Assembly: GCF_029623345.1 (NCBI RefSeq) | Contig: NZ_JAPYKH010000008.1 | Coordinates: forward strand, 108,866-172,865 | Source: Sphingomonas phyllosphaerae | GTDB lineage: Bacteria > Pseudomonadota > Alphaproteobacteria > Sphingomonadales > Sphingomonadaceae | Direction: 5' to 3' | Length of the DNA stretch: 64,000 nt | In this document: positions 26,972 through 35,780 of the stretch, one piece after another | Numbering within the stretch: the first letter of the stretch is position 1 | Layout of the letters: each line of letters opens with the position of its first letter | Program-made: the position numbers and the translations under genes | Notes under the pieces: generated by a model | The model's database searches: none | What the model was told of the DNA's origin: nothing | Seen by the model: only the letters and a program-made list of their open reading frames with translations

Positions 26972-27730
26972 TCAGGTTTGCAGTGCCCAAGTGTCTGTGC
27001 CCTCTAGCCCCAGGGCGCTCAGCTTCCCGCTGGCATAGGCGCCCGTGTCGATGCCGATGCGATTAGCGCGGCGGTCGACGTCATCGGTGATGGTGTGGCC
27101 GTGGACGATCATCTTGGGATGCGGACGACGGTGATCGAGGAAGCTGCCGCGTATCCAGCGAAGGTCCGCTGGCACCTGCTCCTCGATCGGCACCTCGGGC
27201 CGGATGCCGGCGTGGACGAAGGCATAATCGCCGGAGATCACGAGATCCTCGAAGCCATCGAGGAAGTCGCGATGCGGCGCCGGTACGAGGTCGGGCAGCC
27301 GCTCCGCCAGATTGTCATAGTCGAGCGCGTCGTACTCCTCACGCGACAAGCCGTAGCTCATCAGCGTCTCGCGACCGCCGACCCGGCAGAACAGCCGCAG
27401 CGCCTCGCGATCACCGGTCAACGCAAGCAGGAACACTTCCTCGTGGTTGCCCTTCAGGAAGCGCGTGGTCGGGCGCTGCCGGGCGAGCTCAAGCAGCCGT
27501 GCCACGACGCCGGCGGAGTCGGGCCCACGGTCGACCAGATCCCCGAGGAAGATCAGCGACGTCGCGGCGGGACCACGGGCGGCGTCATCGGCGTCGATCA
27601 ACGACAGCAGTCGCTCCAGCTCGTCGCGGCAGCCATGGACGTCGCCGATCGCGTACAGCCGCTCTCCGGGCGCGACGGAGAAACTCGCGGCCAGAGCCGG
27701 ACGGGGGGAGCGAAGGAATTTGGACAGCAT
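26972..27730 (-). CDS. metallophosphoesterase, PPP-type serine/threonine phosphatase-like
   Basis: This 252-residue two-metal phosphatase has the motif series of the family in order: GDVHG (residues 29-33), GDLVDRG, GNHE, a histidine in AFVHAG and HGHT near the C-terminus. This resembles bacterial PPP enzymes such as PrpA/PrpB or ApaH relatives, which dephosphorylate proteins or nucleotides in the cytoplasm. ATG 27730 was chosen by distance to the first motif; no strong ribosome-binding site is visible, so translation may be weak or the start imprecise. It is divergent from galU. Confidence 0.9.
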   Translation of the reverse strand: MLSKFLRSPRPALAASFSVAPGERLYAIGDVHGCRDELERLLSLIDADDAARGPAATSLIFLGDLVDRGPDSAGVVARLLELARQRPTTRFLKGNHEEVFLLALTGDREALRLFCRVGGRETLMSYGLSREEYDALDYDNLAERLPDLVPAPHRDFLDGFEDLVISGDYAFVHAGIRPEVPIEEQVPADLRWIRGSFLDHRRPHPKMIVHGHTITDDVDRRANRIGIDTGAYASGKLSALGLEGTDTWALQT

Positions 27731-27932
27731 GGTCGCGGACGGCCGGCACGGGAGCGGAAACGCGTCGGCATAAGCGCGGCGCCGGCACGGGGCAACCGCG
27801 CTTGCACGTCCCATACGGCCCGGATTTGGTGCAGCGCAACACGAATCGGCTCGCGGCGTCGTTACGCGCGCGCTAACGGTTTGCCGCGAACCGCGGCGGC
27901 CGGTACACAGCCGGCGCCATCAGGAGGACCGA

Positions 27933-28802
27933 ATGACCATCAAGCCCGTGCGTAAGGCCATCTTCCCCGTCGCCGGACTGGGGACGCGCTTCCTCCCCGC
28001 GACCAAGGCGATGCCGAAGGAGATGCTGACGGTCGTCGACAAGCCGCTGATCCAATATGCCGTCGAGGAAGCGCTTGAGGCCGGCATCGAGCAGCTGATC
28101 TTCGTCACCGGGCGCGGCAAGGGCGCGCTGGAAGACCATTTCGACGTCTCGTTCGAACTCGAGACGACGATGCGCGCGCGCGGCAAGAGCCTGGCGGTAA
28201 TCGAGACGATCCGCCAACAGCCGGGCTCGCCGGTCTATGTCCGCCAGCAGGAGCCGCTCGGGCTGGGCCATGCGGTGTGGTGCGCGCGCGAGATCGTCGG
28301 CGACGAGCCGTTCGCGGTGCTGCTCCCCGACGAGCTGATGGTGGGTTCGCCCAACTTCCTCAAGCAGATGGTCGACGCCTATCAGCAGGTCGGCGGCAAC
28401 GTCATCGGCGCGCTCGAGGTCGCTCCGGAGGAGACCAACAAATATGGCATCATCTCGCCGGGTCAGCGCGACGGCGCGCTGACCGAGGTGACCGCGCTGG
28501 TCGAGAAGCCCGCCGCTGGCTCGGCCCCGTCCAACCTGATGATCCCGGGGCGCTACATCCTCCAGCCCGAGGTGATGCAGATCCTCGACGCGAAGGAGAC
28601 AGGCGCCGGCGGCGAGATTCAGCTGACCGACGCGATGGCCAAGCTGATCGGCCGCCAGCCGTTCCATGGCTTCACCTTCAACGGCGAGCGCTTCGACTGC
28701 GGCGACAAGACCGGCTTCATCATGGCGAACCTCGCGCTGGCGCTCGCGCGCGACGACATCGGCCCGGCGGTGCGCGCCTTCGCGCAGCAGCGGCTGGGGT
28801 AA
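27933..28802 (+). CDS. galU: UTP-glucose-1-phosphate uridylyltransferase
   Basis: This 289-residue nucleotidyltransferase makes UDP-glucose for polysaccharides and envelope glycans. The N-terminal signature FPVAGLGTRFLPATKAMPKE contains the uridylyl-binding loop and catalytic lysine. Later family segments are GLGHAVWCAR, VLLPDE and the C-terminal FDCGDKTGF. Length is normal. ATG 27933 follows AGGAGG. A hairpin terminator separates it from the convergent moeB-like gene. Confidence 0.96.
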   Translation: MTIKPVRKAIFPVAGLGTRFLPATKAMPKEMLTVVDKPLIQYAVEEALEAGIEQLIFVTGRGKGALEDHFDVSFELETTMRARGKSLAVIETIRQQPGSPVYVRQQEPLGLGHAVWCAREIVGDEPFAVLLPDELMVGSPNFLKQMVDAYQQVGGNVIGALEVAPEETNKYGIISPGQRDGALTEVTALVEKPAAGSAPSNLMIPGRYILQPEVMQILDAKETGAGGEIQLTDAMAKLIGRQPFHGFTFNGERFDCGDKTGFIMANLALALARDDIGPAVRAFAQQRLG

Positions 28803-28827
28803 CAGGGCGACATCGATCAAGGGGGCC

Positions 28828-28857
28828 GGTGCAGCGAGCGGAGGCGTTCGCTGCACC
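28828..28857. terminator. hairpin between galU and the convergent moeB-like gene
   Basis: A perfect 10-pair stem GGTGCAGCGA / TCGCTGCACC encloses a 10-base loop in the short gap between convergent genes, so it could end transcription from both sides. No T run is present. Confidence 0.5.
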
Positions 28858-28883
28858 GCCTCCGCCGCGGCGGGGTGGCTTGC

Positions 28884-29645
28884 TCAGCCGGCGCCGGTCC
28901 CACAGGCGGGGCAGCCCGGGTCCTTGGGCAGTGACAAGGTGCGGAAGCGCAGGGCGAGCAGGTCGATCAGCACCAGCTTGCCCGCGCTGTCGTCACCGAA
29001 CGGCGCCAGCTGGCGGATCACCTCGAGCGCGGCGAGACTGCCGACCACGCCCGTCACCGGGCCGAGCACGCCTTCCTCGGCGCAGGTGAGGCCGTCGCGC
29101 TGCGGCGCGCCGCCGACGAAGCAGCGATAGCACGGCCGGTCGGGCTCCCAACCGCGGAAAACGCCGATCTGTCCCTCGAACCGGCCGACCGCGGCGGAGA
29201 TCAGGGGCACGCGCAGCCCCAGCGCCGCGTCGGCGACGGCGAGCCGCGTCTCGAAATTGTCGCTGCCGTCGATCACTGCGTCGGCGCCGTCGAGCAGCGC
29301 CGCGGCGTTGGCGGCGTCGATGCGCGACACCAGCGCGCGCACGGTCACGTGCGGATTGAGCCGCGCCACCGCCGCCGCGGCCGCCTCCGCCTTGGCGTGG
29401 CCCAGATCAGCGGTGGTGTAGAGCGTCTGGCGCTGGAGGTTGCTGGCGTCGACACGGTCGTCGTCGACGACGTCGAGCTGCCCCACACCCGCGGCGCCGA
29501 GATAGTGGAGCACCGGCGAGCCGATCCCTCCCGCGCCGATGACCACCACGCGCGCGCGCCGCAGCCGCAGCTGCCCGGCACCGCCGACCTCAGGCAGGAC
29601 GATATGGCGTGCGTAGCGCGCGAGTTCGTCGGCGCTGAGCATCAT
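28884..29645 (-). CDS. moeB: HesA/MoeB/ThiF family adenylyltransferase
   Basis: This 253-residue E1-like enzyme adenylates the C-terminus of a small sulfur-carrier protein, as in molybdopterin or thiamine synthesis. The ATP-binding loop is VVVIGAGGIGSP (about residues 27-38) and the zinc-binding cysteine pairs are CYRC and, near the end, CPAC. The start at 29645 overlaps the stop of the upstream small gene (ATGA). A molybdopterin role would fit the molybdoenzyme paoABC in this window, but thiamine synthesis (ThiF) cannot be excluded from sequence alone. Confidence 0.85.
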   Translation of the reverse strand: MMLSADELARYARHIVLPEVGGAGQLRLRRARVVVIGAGGIGSPVLHYLGAAGVGQLDVVDDDRVDASNLQRQTLYTTADLGHAKAEAAAAAVARLNPHVTVRALVSRIDAANAAALLDGADAVIDGSDNFETRLAVADAALGLRVPLISAAVGRFEGQIGVFRGWEPDRPCYRCFVGGAPQRDGLTCAEEGVLGPVTGVVGSLAALEVIRQLAPFGDDSAGKLVLIDLLALRFRTLSLPKDPGCPACGTGAG

Positions 29646-30004
29646 GGCCATTCGAAGGTGATCGAATTGCGATACCAACCGGCAGCGGGCACGTCGGCGA
29701 CGTTGCCGCGCATCGCACGCAGCGTCAGCCCCGAGGCATATTGCTCCACCGTCGGGCAATCGATCGCGCGCGGGACGATCCGGCGGACCTGGCCTTCGGC
29801 ACCGAGGAAGACGACGAGATCGACCGTGATCCGCTTGGTCTCAGGCGTGGCGCAGCGCCCCGCGCGCACCTCGTCGCGGACGAAGGTGGCGACCTGCTCG
29901 CCCGGCTCCCAGCGGCGCAGCAGCGGCACCTGCTGGAGCGCACCCCAGTCGGTCGGCGGCGCCAGCGGCGACGCCTGGAGCAGCAGCGCGAGCGCGACGA
30001 TCAT
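29642..30004 (-). CDS. small exported protein of unknown function
   Basis: This 120-residue protein has a signal-like N-terminus, MIVALALLLQASPLA, and two cysteines (C51 and C83) that could form a periplasmic disulfide. No family was recognised; the strand pattern TVDLVVFLGAEGQVRRIVP recalls TonB C-terminal-like or energy-transducer folds, which is only a guess. The stop overlaps the start of the moeB-like gene, so the two are coupled. The dut gene lies 121 bp upstream on the same strand. Confidence 0.65.
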   Translation of the reverse strand: MIVALALLLQASPLAPPTDWGALQQVPLLRRWEPGEQVATFVRDEVRAGRCATPETKRITVDLVVFLGAEGQVRRIVPRAIDCPTVEQYASGLTLRAMRGNVADVPAAGWYRNSITFEWP

Positions 30005-30125
30005 TGGTCGGTCACCGCACGCCACGGCAGCGCAACGTTCTTGACGCCGCTCGGCCGGAGGACGTCGCGAGCGGAGCGCTGGGACGAGTCGCCATCGATC
30101 ATCGACAAGTCCGTCCGGGCTCCCT

Positions 30126-30641
30126 TCACTCGCTCGCGGGCGACCGCGTGCCGGCGGTACCGTAACCGGTCGAGCCGAACCCGCCAAGGCCACGACCCGT
30201 TGCGGACGAGAAGGCCTCGACCACGCGCAGCGCCGGCCGGAGGATCGGCACGAAGACGAGCTGTGCGACCCGGTCACCCGGCTCGATTACCAGCGGCGCG
30301 GAGCCCGGAGGGGTGCGCAGCCACGCGCTGATGTAGATTTGATCGGTGTAATCGGCGTCGATCAATCCGACCGATTGGCCGAGGATCAGGCCCTTCTTAT
30401 GACCCAGGCCGGATCGGGCGAGCAGCACCGCCGCCATATAAGGATCGTTCATCAGCAGTGCGATGCCCGAGGGGATCAGCACCGCCGGCGCCTGCGGCAG
30501 GAGCGTCAGCGGCGCGTCGATACAGGCGTGCAGATCGATGCCCGCCGCCATCTCGGTCTGGTAGCGCGGCAGCCCCCAGTCGTGCAGCCGCTCGTCAATG
30601 ACGCGCAGCTCGACCGCGCGCGTCGCATCCCGTTCCGTCAT
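30126..30641 (-). CDS. dut: deoxyuridine 5'-triphosphate nucleotidohydrolase (dUTPase)
   Basis: This trimeric dUTPase of 171 residues removes dUTP and supplies dUMP for thymidylate synthesis. Family motifs are visible in order: AGIDLHA, ARSGLGHKKGLIL, QSVGLIDADYTDQI, GDRVAQLVFVP and the P-loop-like C-terminal GRGLGGFGSTG. ATG 30641 was preferred to an upstream TTG that is too close to the AAGGA sequence. It is the first gene of a dut-small protein-moeB cluster on this strand. Confidence 0.95.
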   Translation of the reverse strand: MTERDATRAVELRVIDERLHDWGLPRYQTEMAAGIDLHACIDAPLTLLPQAPAVLIPSGIALLMNDPYMAAVLLARSGLGHKKGLILGQSVGLIDADYTDQIYISAWLRTPPGSAPLVIEPGDRVAQLVFVPILRPALRVVEAFSSATGRGLGGFGSTGYGTAGTRSPASE

Positions 30642-30721
30642 CGGCCCCAAGATCCTTCGTTTGTCGCGTGGGGCCTTAGCGCGTCGGCCGCGGTGCTGCC
30701 ACCGCGGCCGTGCCGGGAGGC

Positions 30722-30752
30722 GGTGCGGCGCCGTCGAACGCGGCGCCGCACC
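30722..30752 (-). terminator. hairpin terminator after the second TonB receptor
   Basis: A perfect 12-pair stem GGTGCGGCGCCG / CGGCGCCGCACC with a 7-base loop lies 3 bp after the receptor stop. A second 10-pair hairpin, GGCCGCGGTG / CACCGCGGCC, follows at 30686-30709. Neither has a T run. Confidence 0.6.
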
Positions 30753-30755
30753 GGC

Positions 30756-33700
30756 TCAGAAGCGGACGTGCCCGCCGACGACGAAGCGGCGTCCATAGTC
30801 GAACACGTCGAGCAGCTGGTTGCTGAAGCGGCCGTGCGTGCTCTGCTGGTTGTTGTTCACATTCTCCGCCGCGGCGAAGATGCTGAAGTTCTTGTTGATG
30901 TCATAGCTGGTCGAGAGATCGAGCTGAAGGCTCGAGTTCACGAAGGTCGGCTCGGCACCGAATTGGCTGGTGTTCTGATTCTGCCCGAACTGGAGCAGGT
31001 ACTCATCACGCCAGTTGAGCGCGGCACGGAACTGGAAGCCATTCTTGTCATAGAAGCCGACGAAATTGGCCGAGTTCGCCAGCCCAGTCACCGCGAAGCC
31101 CGTCTGCGAGATGTCGCTCGAATCGTATGGCTTGTTGGTGTCGACCAAGGTGGCGTTGGCCTGGAAGCCGAAGCCGGTGTCGCCGAACACCTGCTGCCAC
31201 GCCAGCTCGACGCCGCGCACGGTCGCGTCCGGGCCATTGACCTGCTGCGACACCGCAAAGTTGGCGGCGTTGCCCGTGGTCGGGTCGACCACGCCGTTGA
31301 TCGCCTGGCGCGTCACGCCCTGCACGATGAAGTTGCTGACGTTCTTCAAGAAGAAGTCGACCGACAGGTACGAGTTGCGCTTGTAATACCATTCCGCGGC
31401 AACGTCGAAATTGTCCGCGAGATAGGGTTGCAACGTGGGATTGCCGCCGCTCGCGGTGAGCGCGCCGACGCGCTGCCCGATGCCGACGGCCAGCACCGGG
31501 TTAAGCGTGGAGAGCCCCGGCCGGGTCAGCGTGCGCGACGCGTCGAAGCGCAGCTGCAACTCCGGCGTGACCTCGAGCCGCATGTCGACCGTCGGCAGCA
31601 GGTACGAATAGTTGCTCTTCGCGCTGATTGGCGTCACCTCGCCGAACGCCACGCTCAGCAACGTCGGGTCGGCGGCGCTGGTCGAGATCGAGACGGGCAG
31701 GCGGCCCTGGCCGGTCGAGGTCAGGTGCGTGTTCTCGTTGCGCACGCCCGCCGCGAAGTGGAACGGCATGCCCGCGATGTCGGCGGTGTAGGCGACGTTG
31801 AGGTAGAGCGACCAGGTCTTCTCGTTGATGGTCTGGAGGCTGTTGGGATCGACCAGCTGGTCGAAGCTGCCGGTGAAGCCGCTCAGGCCGGTGGTGCTGG
31901 TCTGCGCATAGTTGAAGCCGGGGATGTTCTGCGTCTGCGGATTGCCGAGCCCGCTGAGGAACTGCTGATACGCCACCGGGCTGAACACGATCAGCGACGG
32001 CGGCAGCGAGCCCTTGAAGCCGGGGATGAAGTTGCGCCCGAGCGAGACACTGCCCTGGTAGAGCGACGCCGGCAGCGGCGCGATCCCGCTGCCCTGGCCG
32101 GAGGGGGTGCCGTAGCCCGAATAGGCCTGCCAGTAATTGTTGGTGAAGGTGCTCTTGTTCGACAGGCGGAACTGGTCATCGACATACTGACCGCCGGCGC
32201 GGATGGTCAGATCGTCCTGCTTCCACGTCGCGGTGAAGCGCGCCTGCTTGAGCTCGTCGGTGTTCTGCTGGGTCTGGTTCACCGTGACGTGCGAGCCGAT
32301 CAGCGTCGGATCGGCGAAGGCCGCGGCATTGCCGTTCGGCCCGACGACCGTCAGCGAGGGGAAGCTGTTGGTGCTCTTGCCGTTGATCTGCAGCCCGGTG
32401 TTGTTGGCGAGGTTGCCGCCGTAGCCGATGTCGCCGTTCTGGCTGCCGATCGTGTCATCGTCGGGGTTGAGCCAGCTCTTCGCGTAGGAGAGGTCACCCT
32501 CCAGCGTGAAGTTCTCGCTGACGTCCCACTTGACGTTGCCGCCGATCTGGTTGGTGCGCAGGATCTGCGTGTTGAGCGCGGCCGTAAAGTCGGTCGGCGA
32601 TCCCGCCTGGGTGAAGTCGATCGCGGTGCCGTTGTCGTCGAGCTCGACGTTGCGCAGCGCGCCCTGGTTGAACCACACGCCCAGCGCCGACGAGCGCGTG
32701 ACGATCTCCTGGCGCGAGAAATTGTCGTCAAGCGTGACCATCACGTCCTCGGACGGATGCCATTGCAGCGCGAGGCGCGCGTCGACGCGCTCGTCCTTGG
32801 TGCTCTGCTGGTCGATGACATATTGCTGCGGGAACCAGCCGACCACGGTCTGGCGCTGCGCCGCCTCGGCGGTGGCGTTGCCGGTCGGGTTGCAGCTCGC
32901 CGCGGTGCTGCCCTGCAGCTGGCACGGCGCGTAGAAGCCGCCGGCCCAGCCCGAGACCGAGACGCGGTTGGTCTTGGTGTCGCGCCGCGTGTAGATCACG
33001 TCGGCCAGCACACCCAACGTGTCGCCCGCGAAGGTGTTGCTGACGAGCACGCCCGCGGTCGGGACGATCTTGCCCGAGCGGTCCTGGATCGATCCCGCGG
33101 CGCTTGCCGCGACGCGCAGGCCGGGGTGATCGAACGGCTTGGGGAACTGGATGTCGACGGTCGCGCCGATCGAGCTCGACGCCAGCGTGACGTCGGGCGT
33201 CTTGAGCACGCTGAGCTGGCCGATGAAGTCGGAGCCCACGGTCGAGAAGTCGATCTGGCGGTTGCCGGTGCCGGTGGAGATGCGGCGGCCGTCGTACAGC
33301 GTGGTGTTGAAGTCGCCGCCGAAGCCGCGGACGGTGATGCCGGTCGCCTCGCCGCGCGTGCCCGAACGCTGGATCGACACGCCGGGCAGGCGCTGCAGCG
33401 ACGCGGCGACGTTGGTGTCGGGGAACTTGCCGATGTCCTCGGCCGAGATCGCGTCGACCACGCCGGTGGCGGTGCGCTTGATGTCGAGATTGCGCTGGAG
33501 CGAGCCGCGCAGGCCGGTGACGATGATGTCGCGCGAGGGGTCGCCATCCACGCCGGTCTGGTCGCCGGCGGTGTTGGCGCCGTTGGTGTCGGGCGCGGTG
33601 GCCTCATCCTGCGGTCGGCCGGCCTCGCTGGCGCTGGTGGTGTTGGCGGAGGAGGGCACTGCCGGCTGCACGCCCGCGGGCGGCTGCGCCTGGCTGTTCT

Positions 33701-33854
33701 GCACGCTGCCGGGATTGGCCTGTTGGGCCATCGCGGGTGCCGGCGCGATCAGCGCGGCAGTGAGCGCCGCGCCGCTGCATGCGGCGATCAGGCTGCTTCG
33801 CATGGTGGTGTACCCGCCACGACCGACAGGACGTACGCTCTCAGGCTCTCTCAT
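30756..33854 (-). CDS. TonB-dependent receptor (glycan-utilisation locus)
   Basis: This 1032-residue outer-membrane transporter has an extended N-terminal region and a signal peptide ending at APAMAQ. The TonB-box-like DIIVTGLRGS is followed by a plug with DAISAEDIGKFPDTN, VRGFGGDFN and a barrel ending GGHVRF. ATG 33854 was chosen because GAGGAGGAGAGGGG precedes it; a later ATG at 33803 would still keep the signal peptide. It is divergent from a second SapC-cupin-GH95 operon, and shared operators lie between them. The setting argues for import of an oligosaccharide. It is a homologue of the receptor at 8131 (identical plug wording). Confidence 0.93.
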   Translation of the reverse strand: MREPESVRPVGRGGYTTMRSSLIAACSGAALTAALIAPAPAMAQQANPGSVQNSQAQPPAGVQPAVPSSANTTSASEAGRPQDEATAPDTNGANTAGDQTGVDGDPSRDIIVTGLRGSLQRNLDIKRTATGVVDAISAEDIGKFPDTNVAASLQRLPGVSIQRSGTRGEATGITVRGFGGDFNTTLYDGRRISTGTGNRQIDFSTVGSDFIGQLSVLKTPDVTLASSSIGATVDIQFPKPFDHPGLRVAASAAGSIQDRSGKIVPTAGVLVSNTFAGDTLGVLADVIYTRRDTKTNRVSVSGWAGGFYAPCQLQGSTAASCNPTGNATAEAAQRQTVVGWFPQQYVIDQQSTKDERVDARLALQWHPSEDVMVTLDDNFSRQEIVTRSSALGVWFNQGALRNVELDDNGTAIDFTQAGSPTDFTAALNTQILRTNQIGGNVKWDVSENFTLEGDLSYAKSWLNPDDDTIGSQNGDIGYGGNLANNTGLQINGKSTNSFPSLTVVGPNGNAAAFADPTLIGSHVTVNQTQQNTDELKQARFTATWKQDDLTIRAGGQYVDDQFRLSNKSTFTNNYWQAYSGYGTPSGQGSGIAPLPASLYQGSVSLGRNFIPGFKGSLPPSLIVFSPVAYQQFLSGLGNPQTQNIPGFNYAQTSTTGLSGFTGSFDQLVDPNSLQTINEKTWSLYLNVAYTADIAGMPFHFAAGVRNENTHLTSTGQGRLPVSISTSAADPTLLSVAFGEVTPISAKSNYSYLLPTVDMRLEVTPELQLRFDASRTLTRPGLSTLNPVLAVGIGQRVGALTASGGNPTLQPYLADNFDVAAEWYYKRNSYLSVDFFLKNVSNFIVQGVTRQAINGVVDPTTGNAANFAVSQQVNGPDATVRGVELAWQQVFGDTGFGFQANATLVDTNKPYDSSDISQTGFAVTGLANSANFVGFYDKNGFQFRAALNWRDEYLLQFGQNQNTSQFGAEPTFVNSSLQLDLSTSYDINKNFSIFAAAENVNNNQQSTHGRFSNQLLDVFDYGRRFVVGGHVRF

Positions 33855-33939
33855 GGCCCCTCTCCTCCTCTGTGCCGGCGACGCCGGCATGATCGATCAT
33901 CGCGTGCGTCCGACTCGAACGGCCGGCCTGTCATCCCGA

Positions 33940-33976
33940 TGTAGCGCTAACATACCTGCCCGATCGGGTCTGGCAA
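33940..33976 (-). promoter_or_regulatory. promoter with LacI-type operator for the second TonB receptor
   Basis: On the reverse strand a -35 box TTGCCA (33971-33976) is separated by 16 bp from a -10 box TATGTT (33949-33954). The near-palindrome TGTAGCGCTAACA (33940-33952) overlaps the -10 box, so a bound LacI-type repressor would block the polymerase. Confidence 0.55.
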
Positions 33977-33978
33977 GT

Positions 33979-33992
33979 GATCATATAGGATC
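33979..33992. promoter_or_regulatory. shared 12-base motif, proposed GntR operator, site 1
   Basis: GATCATATAGGATC contains ATCATATAGGAT, identical to the site in front of the amidohydrolase operon at 45854. It lies between the LacI-type sites in the divergent receptor/SapC control region. Confidence 0.5.
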
Positions 33993-33995
33993 AGT

Positions 33996-34005
33996 TTAGC
34001 GCTAA
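33996..34005. promoter_or_regulatory. second LacI-type operator in the divergent control region
   Basis: TTAGCGCTAA is a perfect 10-base palindrome sharing TAGCGCTAAC with the site at 33942. Paired operators about 54 bp apart, near five helical turns, would permit looping by a tetrameric repressor. Confidence 0.55.
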
Positions 34006-34079
34006 CGACTTGACGCTGGCCGTGCGCCCGCTGATCCTTCGTGCGAGCCGAGGCGAGCGCCCGGCGAGAAGGAGGGGAC

Positions 34080-34766
34080 ATGGCGGTCTGGGAGCTGTTG
34101 GCGAGCGAGCGACACGCCGCGCTTGCAATGCGCCGCGCCAGCGCCTCGGGGCGACACTTCGTCCAGGTCATGCCGAGCGAATTCGCCAAGGTGGCGACGC
34201 GTTGCCCGATCGTGCTGACCAAACATCCCGAGACCGGGCGCTTCTACGCCGGTGCGCTGCTCGGCCTTGTACCGGGCGAGAACCTCCTGGCCGACGCCGT
34301 CGGCGCGATGGACGGCATCATGCCGCTCGATCTCGAGCGCGAGGGGTTCTTCGTGGTCGAGCAGGATATCGCGATCGACCTCGACCACGCCAGGTTCGCC
34401 GCGGAGGAGGCGGAGCTGGCGCTGTTCGACGCGGAGGGAGCGCCTTCCGCGCACCTCCGCCGGGTCCAGCGCGCGCTCGGACTGGTCCATGCCGGACTGG
34501 CCGAGAGCGAGGCGCTGATGGCGTCGCTGCTCGACGCTCGGCTGATCGAACCGATCGACGTCTCGCTCTCGTTTGACGACGGCGAGAAGCTGCGGCTCGA
34601 CGGCCTGTACACCGTCAGCCGCGACGCGCTGGCCGAGCTCGACGACGCGACGGTGGTGGGCCTGTATCGCGCCGGCCACCTCCATCACGCCCACACGCTG
34701 GTGGACTCGCTCGCGCAGATCGCGGTGCTCGCGCATCGGCGCAACGAGCGGTTGGCGGTGGCGTGA
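34080..34766 (+). CDS. SapC family protein (second copy)
   Basis: This 228-residue SapC-family protein is a paralogue of the one at 11598. Shared features are the N-terminal HFVQVMPSEF region, RFYAGALLGLVPGENLL and a C-terminal helical segment AGHLHHAHTLVDSLAQIAVL. No signal peptide or membrane helix is visible. ATG 34080 follows GAAGGAGGGG. Its stop overlaps the cupin start (GTGA), exactly as in the first module. Function is unsettled for the family; constant linkage to TonB receptors suggests a role in handling the imported compound or in modifying a partner protein. Confidence 0.85.
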   Translation: MAVWELLASERHAALAMRRASASGRHFVQVMPSEFAKVATRCPIVLTKHPETGRFYAGALLGLVPGENLLADAVGAMDGIMPLDLEREGFFVVEQDIAIDLDHARFAAEEAELALFDAEGAPSAHLRRVQRALGLVHAGLAESEALMASLLDARLIEPIDVSLSFDDGEKLRLDGLYTVSRDALAELDDATVVGLYRAGHLHHAHTLVDSLAQIAVLAHRRNERLAVA

Positions 34767-35764
34767 GCGCTACCGCAGCGGACTATACGGTCGCTGAGGT
34801 CGGCGCGCCGGATCAATTCGGAGAACTGGTCGCGGCGTGCGAGCCGTTCGTGGTGCGCGGGCTGTGCGCCGACTGGCCGATCACCCGCGCGGCGCGCCAG
34901 TCGCCTGCGGTGCTGCTCGACTATGTCGCCGCGCTCGACGCCGGCAAGTCGGCGGAGGCGTTTGTCGGTGCACCCGCAATCGGCGGCCGGTATTATTACG
35001 AGGAGGCGCTCGACGGCTTCAATTTCGAGCGCGAGACGATCGGCGTGACCGCGGCGCTGCGGCGCGTGATCGACACCGCCGAGGTCGAGGGGGCGACGAC
35101 GCTCTACCTCGGCTCGCTCCCCACTGCCGCTTATCTGCCGCGCTTCGTGGAGGACAATGCGATGCCGCTGCTTCCGGCCGCGGTGCGCCCCCGCATCTGG
35201 CTCGGCCATGCCTCGACGGTAGCGTGTCATCACGACAATTCGGACAATCTCGCCTGCGTCGTCGCCGGGCAGCGGCGCTTCACCTTGTTCCCACCTGAGG
35301 CGATCGGCGACCTCTACGTCGGCCCGATCGACCACAATATGGCGGGGCAGCCGGTCGGGCTCGCGGTCGGCGCGCCCGCGGGTGACCCGCGCTACCCGCG
35401 CTTCGCCGCCGCGCGGGCGCGCGCGATGACGGTCGAGCTTGCACCCGGCGACGCGCTCTATCTGCCCAAGCTGTGGTGGCACCAGGTCGAGGCGCTCAGC
35501 CCGGTCAACGTGCTGGTGAACTATTGGTGGGACGCGGCCGCTGCCGGCCCCGATGCACCCTATACGGCGATGCTGCTCGCGGTCGCGGCGATCGCCGAAC
35601 GGCCCGAGCGCGAGCGCGCGGCATGGCGCGCCTTCTTCGACCATTACGTGTTCCGCCCCGACGGCCACCCGCTTGCGCATCTGCCCGAGGCGCAGCACGG
35701 ATTGCTCGCGCGCGGGCAGAGCGGGCGGATCCGCGCCATGGTGATGCGGTTGTTGCGCGGCTGA
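34763..35764 (+). CDS. cupin-like (Cupin_8/JmjC-type) protein (second copy)
   Basis: This 333-residue paralogue of the protein at 12314 keeps the putative iron ligands H156-x-D158 (CHHDNSDN) and H240 (LWWHQVEA), and RRFTLFPP. It is therefore probably an active Fe(II)/2-oxoglutarate-type oxygenase with unknown substrate. The GTG start overlaps the sapC stop. In this module the next gene is a GH95 glycosidase 16 bp downstream and not a halogenase, which suggests that the SapC-cupin pair works independently of halogenation. Confidence 0.85.
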   Translation: MSATAADYTVAEVGAPDQFGELVAACEPFVVRGLCADWPITRAARQSPAVLLDYVAALDAGKSAEAFVGAPAIGGRYYYEEALDGFNFERETIGVTAALRRVIDTAEVEGATTLYLGSLPTAAYLPRFVEDNAMPLLPAAVRPRIWLGHASTVACHHDNSDNLACVVAGQRRFTLFPPEAIGDLYVGPIDHNMAGQPVGLAVGAPAGDPRYPRFAAARARAMTVELAPGDALYLPKLWWHQVEALSPVNVLVNYWWDAAAAGPDAPYTAMLLAVAAIAERPERERAAWRAFFDHYVFRPDGHPLAHLPEAQHGLLARGQSGRIRAMVMRLLRG

Positions 35765-35780
35765 GCGGGGAAGAACGATC

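Noticed and set aside
30339..33944. Long forward open frame opposite the second TonB receptor
   Set aside because: Same reason: an antisense shadow of a convincing receptor gene, spanning also the terminators and operators.
34009..34014. TTGACG as a -35 box for the second SapC operon
   Set aside because: No acceptable -10 sequence follows at 15-19 bp, so the forward promoter could not be assigned.
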